This document shows positions 1-9,165 of a stretch of DNA of 64,000 bases, in pieces. The stretch comes from an uncultured Ruminococcus sp. Lineage in GTDB: Bacteria; Bacillota; Clostridia; Lachnospirales; Lachnospiraceae. The position numbers were made by a program, and so were the translations under genes. The stretch spans positions 47,700 to 111,699 of the forward strand of contig UQKK01000008.1 of the NCBI GenBank assembly GCA_900541505.1. The letters are read 5' to 3'. The notes under the pieces were generated by a model. The model was not told where the DNA came from. It saw only the letters and a program-made list of their open reading frames with translations, and made no database searches. Position 1 is the first letter of the stretch; each line of letters opens with the position of its first letter.

Positions 1-927
1 CATATCCGGGGCTTCTTTGAGGCTTCTTCTGATGTACGCTTCCAGATGAAAGATTCCCCCACAGGTGAAAATGTCCTCCATACCGCAGGTCCTCCCGTCA
101 CACCAGTCCATACCGGGAAACATTTCCTTCGCCGCGGCGCTTTTTCCCTGAAATGCGCCGCCGATTATCAGCTTCATCCCTCTACTGCCTCCTTCTTTTT
201 TGTCAATCTCTGCCTCTTCCCTTTCTTTTTCTGAAGAAGATAGCACACCTGTACCAGAAAGGGCACACTTTTTTCCGAGGGAAAACGGCACGGTTCCCCC
301 GCAGGATTCCGGTCCTTTTACCTGCACAGGTATGCCGCAGGTCACTTCATACACTGCATCCGCGCGCTCTGCCATCAGACGGTTGATGCTTCCCAGCACT
401 TCTTTGTAGCGGAGCATTTCTTCTGTGACCGTCTCCGCTTCCGAGAACACTTCGTTAGTCACTACCACCAGATGTGCGCAGCGCTCAAGCATCTTTTCTA
501 TCCCTTCCATCACCGTCTCCACACACCTTGCCGATTTCTTCTCCTGCGACCGCTTTGCAATATCCAGTGCTCCCAGGCTACCTACTGTTCCATAAGTATC
601 GGCTGTTTCTTCCATATATAATTCATTTGCCGCCAGGTTGGACATGCACTCCAAAAGGACACAAAAGCCCTCCTCCCGCGGAACATGATTTCCAAGCCCT
701 GTTTGGCACTCCACTGTGACAAAGCCTTTCCCCGCGCGAAGCTGTCTGTGGCGAGCGATTTTTTCTTTCGTCTCCCTGCCGCAGGGCACCATGGTAGCGA
801 AATAATACAAATTGCCAGAATTCTCGCTTCCGCTTTTCTGCACGTTTTCTTTATAGAGGCTGACAATGAGGTCCTCCGCAAACCGCGATTTCCCGCTTCC
901 GCTTCCGCCTGTCACCACACAAAACAT
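1..927 (-). CDS. cobU: Adenosylcobinamide kinase/guanylyltransferase CobU fused to a second CobU-like P-loop domain (partial)
   Basis: The frame is open from an ATG at 927 to the window edge: 309 codons, no stop. The first ~220 residues are CobU, which phosphorylates adenosylcobinamide and transfers GMP to it in the nucleotide-loop step of B12 synthesis. Visible are the P-loop GGSGSGKS (residues 7-14), the RHRQLRAG segment and the C-terminal GIPVQVKG block. A hydrophilic linker follows, and at residue 251 a second domain begins with another P-loop-like GGAFQGKS. That second domain resembles short CobU-like proteins of Clostridia, from memory. The start at 927 has an AAGGAG site about 9 bases upstream. 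The linker carries its own ribosome site and ATG (177), so the downstream domain may also be made alone. The C-terminus is outside the window. The gene is last of the visible cob cluster, 78 bases after the transporter lipoprotein gene. Confidence 0.85.
   Translation of the reverse strand, partial: MFCVVTGGSGSGKSRFAEDLIVSLYKENVQKSGSENSGNLYYFATMVPCGRETKEKIARHRQLRAGKGFVTVECQTGLGNHVPREEGFCVLLECMSNLAANELYMEETADTYGTVGSLGALDIAKRSQEKKSARCVETVMEGIEKMLERCAHLVVVTNEVFSEAETVTEEMLRYKEVLGSINRLMAERADAVYEVTCGIPVQVKGPESCGGTVPFSLGKKCALSGTGVLSSSEKEREEAEIDKKEGGSRGMKLIIGGAFQGKSAAAKEMFPGMDWCDGRTCGMEDIFTCGGIFHLEAYIRRSLKEAPDM
187..194 (-). promoter_or_regulatory. Internal Shine-Dalgarno site in the cobU fusion
   Basis: On the minus strand AAGGAGGC lies about 9 bases before an in-frame ATG at 177, where the second P-loop domain starts (MKLIIGGAFQGKS). 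No stop codon separates the domains: every codon from 357 to 177 was read in frame. This is either a relic of two genes that fused by losing a stop, or a working internal start that yields a second product. Confidence 0.6.
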
Positions 928-992
928 CCCGTTTTCTCCTTTTCTATACGTCACAAAAAGTCCGCTCTATTATTTTCCGCTCTACAAAAATT

Positions 993-1009
993 CTAGTGTA
1001 CTGTCTCAT
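993..1009. repeat. Cob-operon boundary motif, copy a
   Basis: Plus-strand sequence CTAGTGTACTGTCTCAT, overlapping the stop codon of the transporter lipoprotein gene (TGA at 1008-1006). The reverse complement ATGAGACAGTACACTAG recurs exactly at 25685-25701, and shorter versions recur at 6562 and 21801-21845. All copies sit at joints between functional blocks of the cobalamin locus. Confidence 0.75.
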
Positions 1010-2625
1010 TGGCTTTCCGCGATATCCGCATAGCGGTAATCCAGGGCGCCGCTGGCGGGAATCTGCCGGATTCCTGTAATCTCCGGGTTTACGAGATTAC
1101 AGCTTTTCATCCCGTACAGGGGAATGATATAGAACTGCTCTCCCACCGCATACTGCTCCGCCTCGTGCAGCAGAGCGAACCGTTCCCTCGCATCCGTCTT
1201 TTTGTTTGCCTCCCCTACAAGGGCGTCATAGGTTTTATCCGCAATATTACTGCAGTTATAGGTGCTGTCGGACAGCAGCATAGACAGATACGTATAGGGG
1301 TCCGCAAAATCCGCCGTCCAGTTCATCCTGCACAGTTCAAAGTCTTTGGCGTGTCGGTCCGCATAGTTGCTCTGGAGCTCCTGCGCCTGCAGACGGATTT
1401 CAATATTTAAATTCTCCCTCAACTGCTCCTGTATGACCTGCGCCGTGTCGGAGTCCATTTCCAGCGTGGGATATTTATAGGTCAGTACCGGAAATCCTTC
1501 TCCGTCCGGATAGCCCGCTTCCGCCAGAAGTTTTCGCGCCCTCTCCACATTTTCCTCAAAGGGCACTTCCGTTTCTTCCACAAAGTATTCCCCGGTATTC
1601 TTGTCCTTCAAATATTTTGCCACCAGATTGTAGGCGGGGCTGGTATCCTTCCCCACAATGCGGCACAATTCCTCCCGGTCGATGGCAAGGTTGATGGCTT
1701 CCCTGACCCGCACATCGTCCAGAGGCTCGGTATCCAGATTGGGATAAATATAGCGGGTGGCAATCAAATCCGTCACCACCAGGTCCTCCTCACCCTCGTA
1801 GAGCTCCATCACCGTTGACAAGAGGGACGTCGCCACATCCACCTCCCCGGTCTCATAGGCGTTTGCCATGGACTGCTGGTCATCAAAAAAGCGAAAGAGG
1901 ATACTGTCCAGAGAAATGGCGTCCGCATTCCAGTAATTTTCATTTTTCTCCAGCAATAAATACTGCTTGGGCTCGTACTTAGCCAGGCAGAAGGGACCGT
2001 TTGCCACACTGGTCGCTTCCTCCTTGTCCCAGCCGCTCAAAGCCGAATCCGCGTAAGACACGCAGGATGGCAGATACACCGGAAGCCGCAGCAAATCCAG
2101 AAAATAGCCGCAGGGCTCCTCCAAATGGAAAATGAGGGTGTACTCATCCGGCGTTTCCACGCCTAAGCTCTCTTTCGACATTTCCCCGTTATAAATCTCC
2201 TGTGCGTTTCTGATGGGGAAGAGATAATTGGCATATCCGCTCCCGCTTTCCGGGTCAAGCGCGCGGGTCATGGTATTTAAAAAGTCCGCCGCTGTGACCT
2301 TCTTTCCGTTTGACCACAGGGCATTTTCGCGGAGATGGAAGGTCCAGACCGTCTTGTCCTCGTTGACCTCGTAGAACTCTGCCGCCCGGTACTCGATGTT
2401 TCCCTCCTCGTCAAAGGTCACCAGTTCATCCAAGGATGCCGCTGAATAGGTGAGAAAGGTAAGAGCGATGGAGCCCGCCGGGTCCATGGAGCCGGTATCG
2501 CTGCTCACTGCCACCGTGATAGATTTTCCTTGTGTGGAGGGGAGTTTTTGCGCGCTCATACAGCCGGGCAGTACGCAAACACAGCACAGTATTATCAAAC
2601 ATATTCCTGTAATCTGCTTTCTCAC
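1006..2625 (-). CDS. Substrate-binding lipoprotein of an Opp/Dpp/Nik-type ABC transporter
   Basis: This 539-residue extracytoplasmic binding protein belongs to solute-binding family 5 (OppA/DppA/NikA). It has a short signal peptide with lipobox LPGC, so Cys22 would be lipidated. The mature part carries family features such as the DPxxGSG-YANYLFPIRNA block and a C-terminal region typical of oligopeptide binders. Length fits OppA-like peptide binders (~540) better than compact NikA proteins, but ligand cannot be read from sequence. It is the last gene of a four-gene transporter set (permease, permease, ATPase, binding protein) lying inside the cobalamin cluster between cobA-hemD and cobU. Peptides, nickel/cobalt chelates or a tetrapyrrole precursor are all possible ligands; Dpp systems are known to carry 5-aminolevulinate and haem. 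Confidence 0.85.
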   Translation of the reverse strand: MRKQITGICLIILCCVCVLPGCMSAQKLPSTQGKSITVAVSSDTGSMDPAGSIALTFLTYSAASLDELVTFDEEGNIEYRAAEFYEVNEDKTVWTFHLRENALWSNGKKVTAADFLNTMTRALDPESGSGYANYLFPIRNAQEIYNGEMSKESLGVETPDEYTLIFHLEEPCGYFLDLLRLPVYLPSCVSYADSALSGWDKEEATSVANGPFCLAKYEPKQYLLLEKNENYWNADAISLDSILFRFFDDQQSMANAYETGEVDVATSLLSTVMELYEGEEDLVVTDLIATRYIYPNLDTEPLDDVRVREAINLAIDREELCRIVGKDTSPAYNLVAKYLKDKNTGEYFVEETEVPFEENVERARKLLAEAGYPDGEGFPVLTYKYPTLEMDSDTAQVIQEQLRENLNIEIRLQAQELQSNYADRHAKDFELCRMNWTADFADPYTYLSMLLSDSTYNCSNIADKTYDALVGEANKKTDARERFALLHEAEQYAVGEQFYIIPLYGMKSCNLVNPEITGIRQIPASGALDYRYADIAESQ

Positions 2626-2676
2626 TGTATCCTTCCTTTCTCTTTACTTTTTTATATACAATGACAGAGGGAGCGT

Positions 2677-4692
2677 TTATATCTGCGATGTCATAGGCAG
2701 ATTTGTGCTTCCTTTTCTGTGCTCCTGTGCATAGAGGAAGCACGCCACCTCCCGGTCCCCAAACCGATAACGAGGCGGATTCTCTCTGCCGCAGCGCTCC
2801 ATCCGGTAACCGCACTGCCCGTAATAAGGGCAGCCCGCGCCTGTCTGACTGCGCTCCCTGATGGGCGCATACTTTTTCCGCCTCGCCCTTTTCGGGTCCG
2901 GCACGGGATTGGAGTCCAAAAGCTGCTTTGTGTAAGGGTGCCACGGGTCTTTACAGATTTCCTTCGTATTTCCGCTCTCAATCAGGTTGCCCATGTACAG
3001 GACCCCCACCTGTTGGCTGATTTGTTTCACCACATTTAAATCATGCGAAATAAACAGGCAGGCAACATTTCGTTTCCTCTGCACAGAGGAGAGAAGTTCC
3101 AAAATTTGTGCCCGGATGGAGACGTCCAGCGCAGAGACCGCCTCATCGCACACCAGAATCCGGGGATTGCTTATCAGGGCGCGGGCAATAGTGATGCGCT
3201 GCCTCTGCCCTCCGGAAAAGGCGCGGGGGTATTTGTCCACATCCTCCGCCTCAATTCCCACATCCTCCAAAAGACGCACTGCCTTCTCCCTCTGCTTCGC
3301 CTTTGTCTCTAAATGTATATTTGTCTTATGCGTCCCCGCCTCTGTATCCTCTCTCGTTTTTGCTGTCCGGGCTTCTTTTGTCTGTGCACGCATGGCTTCC
3401 AGCAGTGCTTCCGCAGCCGTCAGTTTCGGATTTAAGGAGGCGTATGGGTCCTGGAATACCATCTGGATTTCCTGTAAAATCCGCCTTCGCTCTCTGCGTT
3501 TCAGAGTGTCCACCCGCTTTCCCTGATACCAGATTTCCCCGGAGTCGGGCTTTTTCTGTCCGGTGATGAGCTCTGCCAGGGTGCTCTTGCCGCTGCCGCT
3601 CTCCCCGATGAGACCGAAGGTAGTACCCTTTCGTATAGTAAGGGAAATGTCCCGCACGCCCTCTCGCTGAAAAGAAGGGGCTGTCTGTCCAAGCCGGAGA
3701 ACGTCTGTCTGCCCAAACCGGAGAGCGCCCGCCCTTTCATCCCGGTATATCTTCGTTACGTGCTTGAGCTTCAGCACTTCTTCACCGCCACACCTTCGCC
3801 GCGCAGATTCGTCTGGTGAAATATTCTGTGCGGGTCCATCCGGCGAACTATCCTGCTTTGACCCGCCCGGCAAATCGTCTTTCGCCGGACATTCCGGCTT
3901 TCTTTCTGAAGGCTTCTTAGCCGTCATCCCCTCCAGTCTGGCGTCCCGGACGAGTGCTCTGGTATATTCTTCTTTTGGGGCATAGAAAATCTCCTCCGCG
4001 CTGCCCGCCTCCACCACGGCGCCGTCTTTCATCACATAGATGCGCTGACAAAGGGAGGCGACCACGCCCAGGTCATGGCTCACCAGAAGAATTGCCGCTT
4101 TCGTCTCCTCCGCCATTTTCTTGAGCAGTGTAATCATCTGTCCCTGGACAATGACATCCAACGCTGTGGTGGGCTCATCGGCAATGATAAGGCTCGGATT
4201 TACAGCCAGCGCCATGGCTGCCACCACCCGCTGCTGCATGCCGCCGGAGAGGGCGAAGGAGTACTGTCTCATCCGTTTTTGCGGCTTTCTTATCCCCGTC
4301 ATCTCCAGAAGGTCAGCGGCTCTTTTTTTCGCCTCCGTGCGGCTTATCTTCTCTCTCGCCCGCACTGCCTCGATTAATTGTCCCCCAATCTTTCTGGTGG
4401 GGTTTAAATAGGCGGAAGGGTCCTGGAACATCATCGCCATCCCCTCCGGCACATGAAAGAGAGGAAGGCTTTCTTTTCTGCCTTCAAAAGAGAAATGCCC
4501 GCAGGAAATATCCGCCTCTCTCCCCAAAAGTCCCATGACCGCACGCATCGCCGTGCTTTTTCCGCAGCCCGATTCTCCCACGATGCCGACAATCTCTCCC
4601 GCCTCCACATGGAAGGAAAGACCCCGGACCGCCTCTTTTTCGCCGCCGTTATGAAATTGTACATTGAGGTCACGCACTTCAAGCAGGCTCAT
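2677..4692 (-). CDS. Fused ABC transporter ATPase (OppD-OppF type)
   Basis: A 671-residue protein with two complete nucleotide-binding domains that would energise the neighbouring permeases at the inner face of the membrane. Domain 1 has Walker A GESGCGKST (39-47), signature LSGGMQQR and Walker B LIIADEP. Domain 2 has Walker A GESGSGKST (near residue 370), signature FSGGQRQR and Walker B ILVCDEA. A CxYYGxC-type cysteine cluster typical of OppD/F ends lies near the C-terminus. The ATG at 4692 was chosen over 4722 because it has GAGGAG at proper spacing. The linker after domain 1 is low-complexity and rich in Asp, Ser, Pro and Gly, with a small duplicated stretch (RFGQTDVLRLGQT). Domain 2 also has a hydrophilic insert after the Q-loop region. 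OppD and OppF are usually separate genes, so this is a fusion. Confidence 0.9.
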   Translation of the reverse strand: MSLLEVRDLNVQFHNGGEKEAVRGLSFHVEAGEIVGIVGESGCGKSTAMRAVMGLLGREADISCGHFSFEGRKESLPLFHVPEGMAMMFQDPSAYLNPTRKIGGQLIEAVRAREKISRTEAKKRAADLLEMTGIRKPQKRMRQYSFALSGGMQQRVVAAMALAVNPSLIIADEPTTALDVIVQGQMITLLKKMAEETKAAILLVSHDLGVVASLCQRIYVMKDGAVVEAGSAEEIFYAPKEEYTRALVRDARLEGMTAKKPSERKPECPAKDDLPGGSKQDSSPDGPAQNISPDESARRRCGGEEVLKLKHVTKIYRDERAGALRFGQTDVLRLGQTAPSFQREGVRDISLTIRKGTTFGLIGESGSGKSTLAELITGQKKPDSGEIWYQGKRVDTLKRRERRRILQEIQMVFQDPYASLNPKLTAAEALLEAMRAQTKEARTAKTREDTEAGTHKTNIHLETKAKQREKAVRLLEDVGIEAEDVDKYPRAFSGGQRQRITIARALISNPRILVCDEAVSALDVSIRAQILELLSSVQRKRNVACLFISHDLNVVKQISQQVGVLYMGNLIESGNTKEICKDPWHPYTKQLLDSNPVPDPKRARRKKYAPIRERSQTGAGCPYYGQCGYRMERCGRENPPRYRFGDREVACFLYAQEHRKGSTNLPMTSQI

Positions 4693-4752
4693 TCTTTTCT
4701 CCTCTCTTTTTTCTATGCTCACTTAATCGCTTCTATTTTTTCCCATTCTCTT

Positions 4753-5571
4753 CTACTCTTTCCCCGTCTTTTCCCTGTATTTCGCCTCCAGCCCTCTCCC
4801 TATAAAATTCAGGGCGAAGATAAGCAGACACAAAATCAGTATGGGGTACAGCATCTGATAAGGGTACAACTGAATCTGGCTCTTTGCCTCCTGTATCATG
4901 GTTCCCAGGCTTGCCGCCGGGGGCGCAATCCCCACACCCAGGAAACTTAAAAATGCTTCCGTAAATACCGCCTGGGGCACGAGAAAGGTAAAATTCACTG
5001 TCACCGGACCCGCAATATTGGGAAGGAGATGTTTGAACAGAATCCGCGCTGTGCCTATGCCTTCCATCTGCGCCGCCCGGATGTATGCCTTTCCCTTTTC
5101 CCGCAGGATTTCCCCCCGCACAATCCTCGCCATGTCAACCCAGCCTGCTACGCAGATACCAATCACAATGCTCTTCACCCCGGCGCCCATCACAAGGGTA
5201 ATCAGTATCACATACAGAAGGGAGGGAATGGATGCGAGGATATCTGCCAGGCGCATCATCAGAAAATCCACCATTCCTCCCGCATACCCGGAAATGCTGC
5301 CGTAGAGGACTCCCAGAACGCCGTTTATCCCTGCTCCCGCAAGTCCCACTAAAAGGCTTATGCGCGCACCGTACCAGACACGGACAAAGATATCTCTTCC
5401 AAATTTATCTGTCCCAAAGAGGTGGGAAAGAGAACTCCCCTGATTCTGTATCTCCCCATGGATTTCCGTATACGTGTAGGGAGAGATTCCCGGTATCACA
5501 AGCGCTGCCGCAAGCCAGATACCAAAGAGAAAGATTCCCGCAAAGAGTATTTTGTTTTTTCTCTTTTCCAA
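4753..5571 (-). CDS. ABC transporter permease (OppC/DppC/NikC type)
   Basis: A 272-residue integral membrane protein with an N-terminal transmembrane helix, a periplasm-side OppC-type segment (HLFGTDKFGRDIFVR) and further helices. The cytoplasmic EAA-type loop (YIRAAQMEGIGTARILFKH) contacts the ATPase. It would pair with the OppB-type permease just upstream to form the pore. The start codon is TTG at 5571, with AGAGGTGAT upstream. Only a few bases separate it from the preceding permease stop (5576), implying translational coupling. Substrate is unknown. Confidence 0.88.
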   Translation of the reverse strand: MEKRKNKILFAGIFLFGIWLAAALVIPGISPYTYTEIHGEIQNQGSSLSHLFGTDKFGRDIFVRVWYGARISLLVGLAGAGINGVLGVLYGSISGYAGGMVDFLMMRLADILASIPSLLYVILITLVMGAGVKSIVIGICVAGWVDMARIVRGEILREKGKAYIRAAQMEGIGTARILFKHLLPNIAGPVTVNFTFLVPQAVFTEAFLSFLGVGIAPPAASLGTMIQEAKSQIQLYPYQMLYPILILCLLIFALNFIGRGLEAKYREKTGKE

Positions 5572-5575
5572 TGTA

Positions 5576-6505
5576 TCACCTCTTCCTTAAATAAGCCTCC
5601 CGCACACGGGCGTCCAGCAGGGCGCACAGAAGGTCTGTCAGCAGGTTGATGAGGATGACCGCACTCCCCATAAAGATGGTAAGTCCCAAAATCAGCGTAT
5701 AATCGCGGTTTGAGATGGAGCTTACAAACTCTTTTCCCAGTCCCGGTATATTAAAAATACTCTCTACCACGAAACTTCCCGTCAGCAGGAAAGCGGACAT
5801 GGGACCCAAATAATTGAGTACCGGAATCCACGCATTTTTCAACACATGGAACACCACGATTTTCCATGGTTTCATTCCTTTTGCGCGGGCGAGCAGCACA
5901 TACTCTTTCTCCATCTCCTCCCGAAACGCGGTATCCGTAAGCCTTGTCACCACCGCAGCGGGATAGACGGCAAGGGAAATAACAGGCAGGATATAATGCG
6001 CCGGGGAAACAAGCCCTGTGACAGGAAGGACTTTTAACGTCACCCCGAATAACAGGAGCAAAATAAGCCCCAGGGCGAAATTGGGAATCCCCACACCCAG
6101 CAGCGTCCCGCCGGATATGACCGCGCGCAGCGCTTTTCTTTTTGACAGGGCGCTTATCATCCCCAGAATCGTCCCTGCCAGTGCCGCTGCAAGCACCGCA
6201 AGAAGTCCTAAGGATGCCGTCACCGGGGCGGCGCGCCCGATGATATCCGACACCCTCACCCCCTGCTGTTTGTAGGAAATCCCCAAATCCCCTTTGAGAA
6301 GGTTTCCCATATAGGTCCCATACTGCTCGATGGCAGGTCTGTCAAGACCGTACTGCTCTTCCACCGCCTCCACCACTGACGAGGAGACATTTCCGCTCTG
6401 GAAAGGGCTTCCCGGTATCATCCTTGTGAGAAAAAAGGTCACTGTCGCCAGGACAAACAAGGAGGCGATTCCCACTGCGATTCTCTTTATCGTATAGACT
6501 GCCAT
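5576..6505 (-). CDS. ABC transporter permease (OppB/DppB/NikB type)
   Basis: A 309-residue integral membrane permease. It opens with a transmembrane helix followed by the family's RMIPGSPF motif (about residues 28-35), has several further helices, and a cytoplasmic loop with LLARAKGMKPW matching the EAA contact motif. An AAAGGAG site precedes the ATG at 6505. It is the first gene of the transporter set. It starts 78 bases after cobA-hemD with no visible promoter or terminator between, so it is probably read through from the cob genes. The intervening gap carries copy b of the boundary motif. Confidence 0.88.
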   Translation of the reverse strand: MAVYTIKRIAVGIASLFVLATVTFFLTRMIPGSPFQSGNVSSSVVEAVEEQYGLDRPAIEQYGTYMGNLLKGDLGISYKQQGVRVSDIIGRAAPVTASLGLLAVLAAALAGTILGMISALSKRKALRAVISGGTLLGVGIPNFALGLILLLLFGVTLKVLPVTGLVSPAHYILPVISLAVYPAAVVTRLTDTAFREEMEKEYVLLARAKGMKPWKIVVFHVLKNAWIPVLNYLGPMSAFLLTGSFVVESIFNIPGLGKEFVSSISNRDYTLILGLTIFMGSAVILINLLTDLLCALLDARVREAYLRKR

Positions 6506-6561
6506 ATCTGCTCCTTTGTAAAACGGACATTCACCATCCGCTTCGCTGTCTGCTCATGAAA

Positions 6562-6575
6562 CTAGTGTACTGTCT
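6562..6575. repeat. Cob-operon boundary motif, copy b
   Basis: CTAGTGTACTGTCT on the plus strand, 8 bases past the stop codon of cobA-hemD. It matches the first 14 bases of copy a in the same orientation and marks the joint between the tetrapyrrole genes and the transporter genes. Confidence 0.7.
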
Positions 6576-6583
6576 GTATCGGT

Positions 6584-8197
6584 TCAAATGCCATACTTCT
6601 CCAAAATCATGGTCTCCATCCCATCCATGGACGCCTGGGGCGCCACGGATATACGCATATGGTACTTCTGCGCCTCTGCCTTCGTCTGTTCCCCGATGCA
6701 CAATGCCTCGACTTTTGTAAAATCAAGCCCCTCCATCGCCCGGACAAATCCCCGCACCGTTGACGCGCTGGTGAAGGTCACCCCATCGACTGCTCCGCTT
6801 GCCAGCAGGTCTGTAATCTTTTCCTTCCACGGCTGGTCTGTCACCGTATGGGTCTCATACAGCGCAATATCCGAGACCGTAAGTCCCGCTTCCAAAAGAG
6901 GCGGCAGAAGAAAGGGGGAGCCCTCCTTGGCGCGCAGGATGGTGACATGACTGCCCCTGCCCGCCTGGTCTGCCAGCTCGTTTCCCAACTCTTTGGCACT
7001 GTAAGTCTGCGGCACCAAATCCGCGAAAAGCCCGTGCTCCTTCAGCGCATTTGCCGTGGCGGAACCGATTGCCGCCACCTTTATCTGCGCCGGGCGGCGG
7101 TATAGCGCTCTGACATCCAGCTTTCGCTCCTTCAGTCCCTCAAAAAACACAGAGACTCCGATGGGGCTTGTAAATACCAGCCATTCCTCGCTTTTTCTTC
7201 TGCCTATCTTCTGCAAAGTCTCATCGAGAACCGGGTTTGGTCGGATTTCCTCGGCCTCAATGGAGGGCATCTCGATAACCTGCGCCCCCAGCCTGCGCAG
7301 ACGGGAGGCAAAAGCCGAGCTGTTCTGTATGGGGCGGGTAGTCAGAAACAATCTCCCGCCAAGGCTGCGCTTTTTCGCCCAGGAAAAGGTTTCGGACAGG
7401 GCGCACACCTTCCCCACCACGATGATAGCGGGCGTACCGATTCCCTCCTCTTTCGCTCTCCGGCTGATATCCGCAAGAGAAGCCACCACCTTTTTTTGTC
7501 CCGCATTGGTGCCGTTTTCCAGCACTGCCGCCGGAGTTTCCTTCGCCATCCCCGCCTCAAGGAGCCCCTCAGCAATCCAGGAAAGCCTCGCCATCCCCAT
7601 AAGGAAAATGAGAGTCCCGTTTAAACGGGCGAGGGCTTCAAAATCAATGTGAAGAGAGCCGTCCTTTCTGGCATGCCCGGTGATAACGTGAAAAGAAGAG
7701 GTATAGTCCCTGTGAGTCACAGGAATCCCCGCATAGGCGGGTACCGCCGTACAGGATGTCACCCCCGGCACCACCTCAAAGGGGATGTCCTCCGCTTTTA
7801 AAAGCTCCAGTTCCTCCCCGCCGCGCCCGAACACAAAGGGGTCTCCCCCTTTGAGCCGCAGCACCTTCTTTCCCTTTTTCGCCTCTCTGACAAGAATTTG
7901 GTTTATCTCCTCCTGGGGAACCGCGTGGTTTCCGGAGCGTTTCCCCACATGGATGTTCTCTTTTCCCGGCGGAATCCGGCATAAAATCTCCGCGCTTAGG
8001 AGGGCATCATAGACAATGACATCCGCCTCCTCCAAAAGCTGCGCTGTTTTCAGTGTCATAAGGGAAACATCCCCCGGCCCCGCCCCGCAGAGCCATACCT
8101 TTCCGACAGAATCCTTACCAATGGAATCTTTACCGTCGGAATCCTTTTGCCTGACCTTTGCCTTTACTTCTTCTCCCACTTTGTCCTGCTCTGTCAT
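6584..8197 (-). CDS. cobA-hemD: Uroporphyrinogen-III C-methyltransferase / uroporphyrinogen-III synthase fusion
   Basis: A 537-residue bifunctional enzyme. The N-terminal half (about 30-270) is the SAM-dependent methyltransferase making precorrin-2: VWLCGAGPGD, LRLKGGDPFVFGRGGEE and GIPVTHRDY are clear. The C-terminal half (about 290-537) is uroporphyrinogen-III synthase, which closes the macrocycle from the hemC product. The fusion is common in Clostridia. The ATG at 8197 overlaps the hemC stop as ATGA, which fixes the start against an upstream in-frame ATG at 8296. The first ~27 residues are a lysine/aspartate-rich tail with a repeated KDS(x)GKDS pattern, absent from the enzyme core and probably disordered. 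Confidence 0.95.
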   Translation of the reverse strand: MTEQDKVGEEVKAKVRQKDSDGKDSIGKDSVGKVWLCGAGPGDVSLMTLKTAQLLEEADVIVYDALLSAEILCRIPPGKENIHVGKRSGNHAVPQEEINQILVREAKKGKKVLRLKGGDPFVFGRGGEELELLKAEDIPFEVVPGVTSCTAVPAYAGIPVTHRDYTSSFHVITGHARKDGSLHIDFEALARLNGTLIFLMGMARLSWIAEGLLEAGMAKETPAAVLENGTNAGQKKVVASLADISRRAKEEGIGTPAIIVVGKVCALSETFSWAKKRSLGGRLFLTTRPIQNSSAFASRLRRLGAQVIEMPSIEAEEIRPNPVLDETLQKIGRRKSEEWLVFTSPIGVSVFFEGLKERKLDVRALYRRPAQIKVAAIGSATANALKEHGLFADLVPQTYSAKELGNELADQAGRGSHVTILRAKEGSPFLLPPLLEAGLTVSDIALYETHTVTDQPWKEKITDLLASGAVDGVTFTSASTVRGFVRAMEGLDFTKVEALCIGEQTKAEAQKYHMRISVAPQASMDGMETMILEKYGI

Positions 8198-9165
8198 CGC
8201 CCGGCCTCCTTTCGCATACGAAGCGCCAGCGTCTCTCCCAGCTTCTCCGCCTGTTCCTTTTCCCCTGTGATGCGCTCCACAAAAAATGCTCCGCAAGGGG
8301 GTATTTCCCCGCCGGAGGAGCCCGGAGAAACCGCCTCACAGTACAGCCCTGTCAGCACAAGTTCCCTTCCGCTTACCTTCGCGTAGGCAGCCACAGGGGA
8401 AGTGCAGCCTCCGTCCAGGGCGCACACAAAGGCGCGCTCCGCCAGCGCCGCCGCCTTAGAAGCCCCATCGTCAATGCCTTCCAGATAAGGATGTCCCTCG
8501 CCTGCTCTGCCCTGCACGGCTAAGATGCCCTGTCCTGCCGCGGGAATCATCTCCTCCACAGACAGGTATCTGCCAATCACATGCCGCATCCCAAGTCTGT
8601 GAAGTCCCGCCGCTGCCAGCACTGTGGCGGTATACCCCTCCGCCTTAAGCTTGTTAAGGCGGGTCTGTACATTGCCGCGGATTCCCCGAAACGCACACCG
8701 GGGGTACAATTGTTTCAACTGCAGCGAGCGCCGGAAGCTGGAGGTGCCGATGACAGCCCCCGCCTCTGACAAGAGAGCTTCCCTCTCCAACGCCCTCTCT
8801 TTAGGAGACTTTGCCGAATCTTCTTTTGTATCCGGCGGAAAGACCAGCACGTCTCTGGGGTCCTCCCGTTTGGAGTAGGCGAGGATGGGAAGGGCTTTTG
8901 GTGTCTCCATTGGCATATCCTTTAAACTGTGGACAGAAATGTCGATGTCTCCCGCTTCCAGTGCTTTGTCCAGCTCCCGGACAAACAGTCCTTTCCCGCC
9001 GATTGCCGCCAGACTTTTGTCCAGAATCTTATCCCCTGTCGTCTTCATGGTCACAATCTCTGCCCGGATTTCCGGATGGAGAGATTCTATCTGTTCTTTT
9101 ATAAGCTCCGCCTGAATGACTGCCAGCCGGCTCTGCCTGCTGCCGATGCGAATTATTGATGACAT
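8194..9165 (-). CDS. hemC: Hydroxymethylbilane synthase (porphobilinogen deaminase)
   Basis: A 323-residue cytosolic enzyme that links four porphobilinogen units into hydroxymethylbilane, the substrate of the HemD domain encoded next. Family motifs are IGSRQSRLA (7-15), VHSLKDMP (78-85), GTSSFRR (140-146) and DGGC, where Cys254 would bind the dipyrromethane cofactor. The start (9165) overlaps the end of cbiP by 13 bases and has GGAGG 4 bases upstream. A hydrophilic segment at about 111-130 (PPDTKEDSAKSPKE) looks like an insert in a loop. hemA, hemL and hemB are not in the window, so precursor supply is encoded elsewhere. Confidence 0.96.
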   Translation of the reverse strand: MSSIIRIGSRQSRLAVIQAELIKEQIESLHPEIRAEIVTMKTTGDKILDKSLAAIGGKGLFVRELDKALEAGDIDISVHSLKDMPMETPKALPILAYSKREDPRDVLVFPPDTKEDSAKSPKERALEREALLSEAGAVIGTSSFRRSLQLKQLYPRCAFRGIRGNVQTRLNKLKAEGYTATVLAAAGLHRLGMRHVIGRYLSVEEMIPAAGQGILAVQGRAGEGHPYLEGIDDGASKAAALAERAFVCALDGGCTSPVAAYAKVSGRELVLTGLYCEAVSPGSSGGEIPPCGAFFVERITGEKEQAEKLGETLALRMRKEAGR

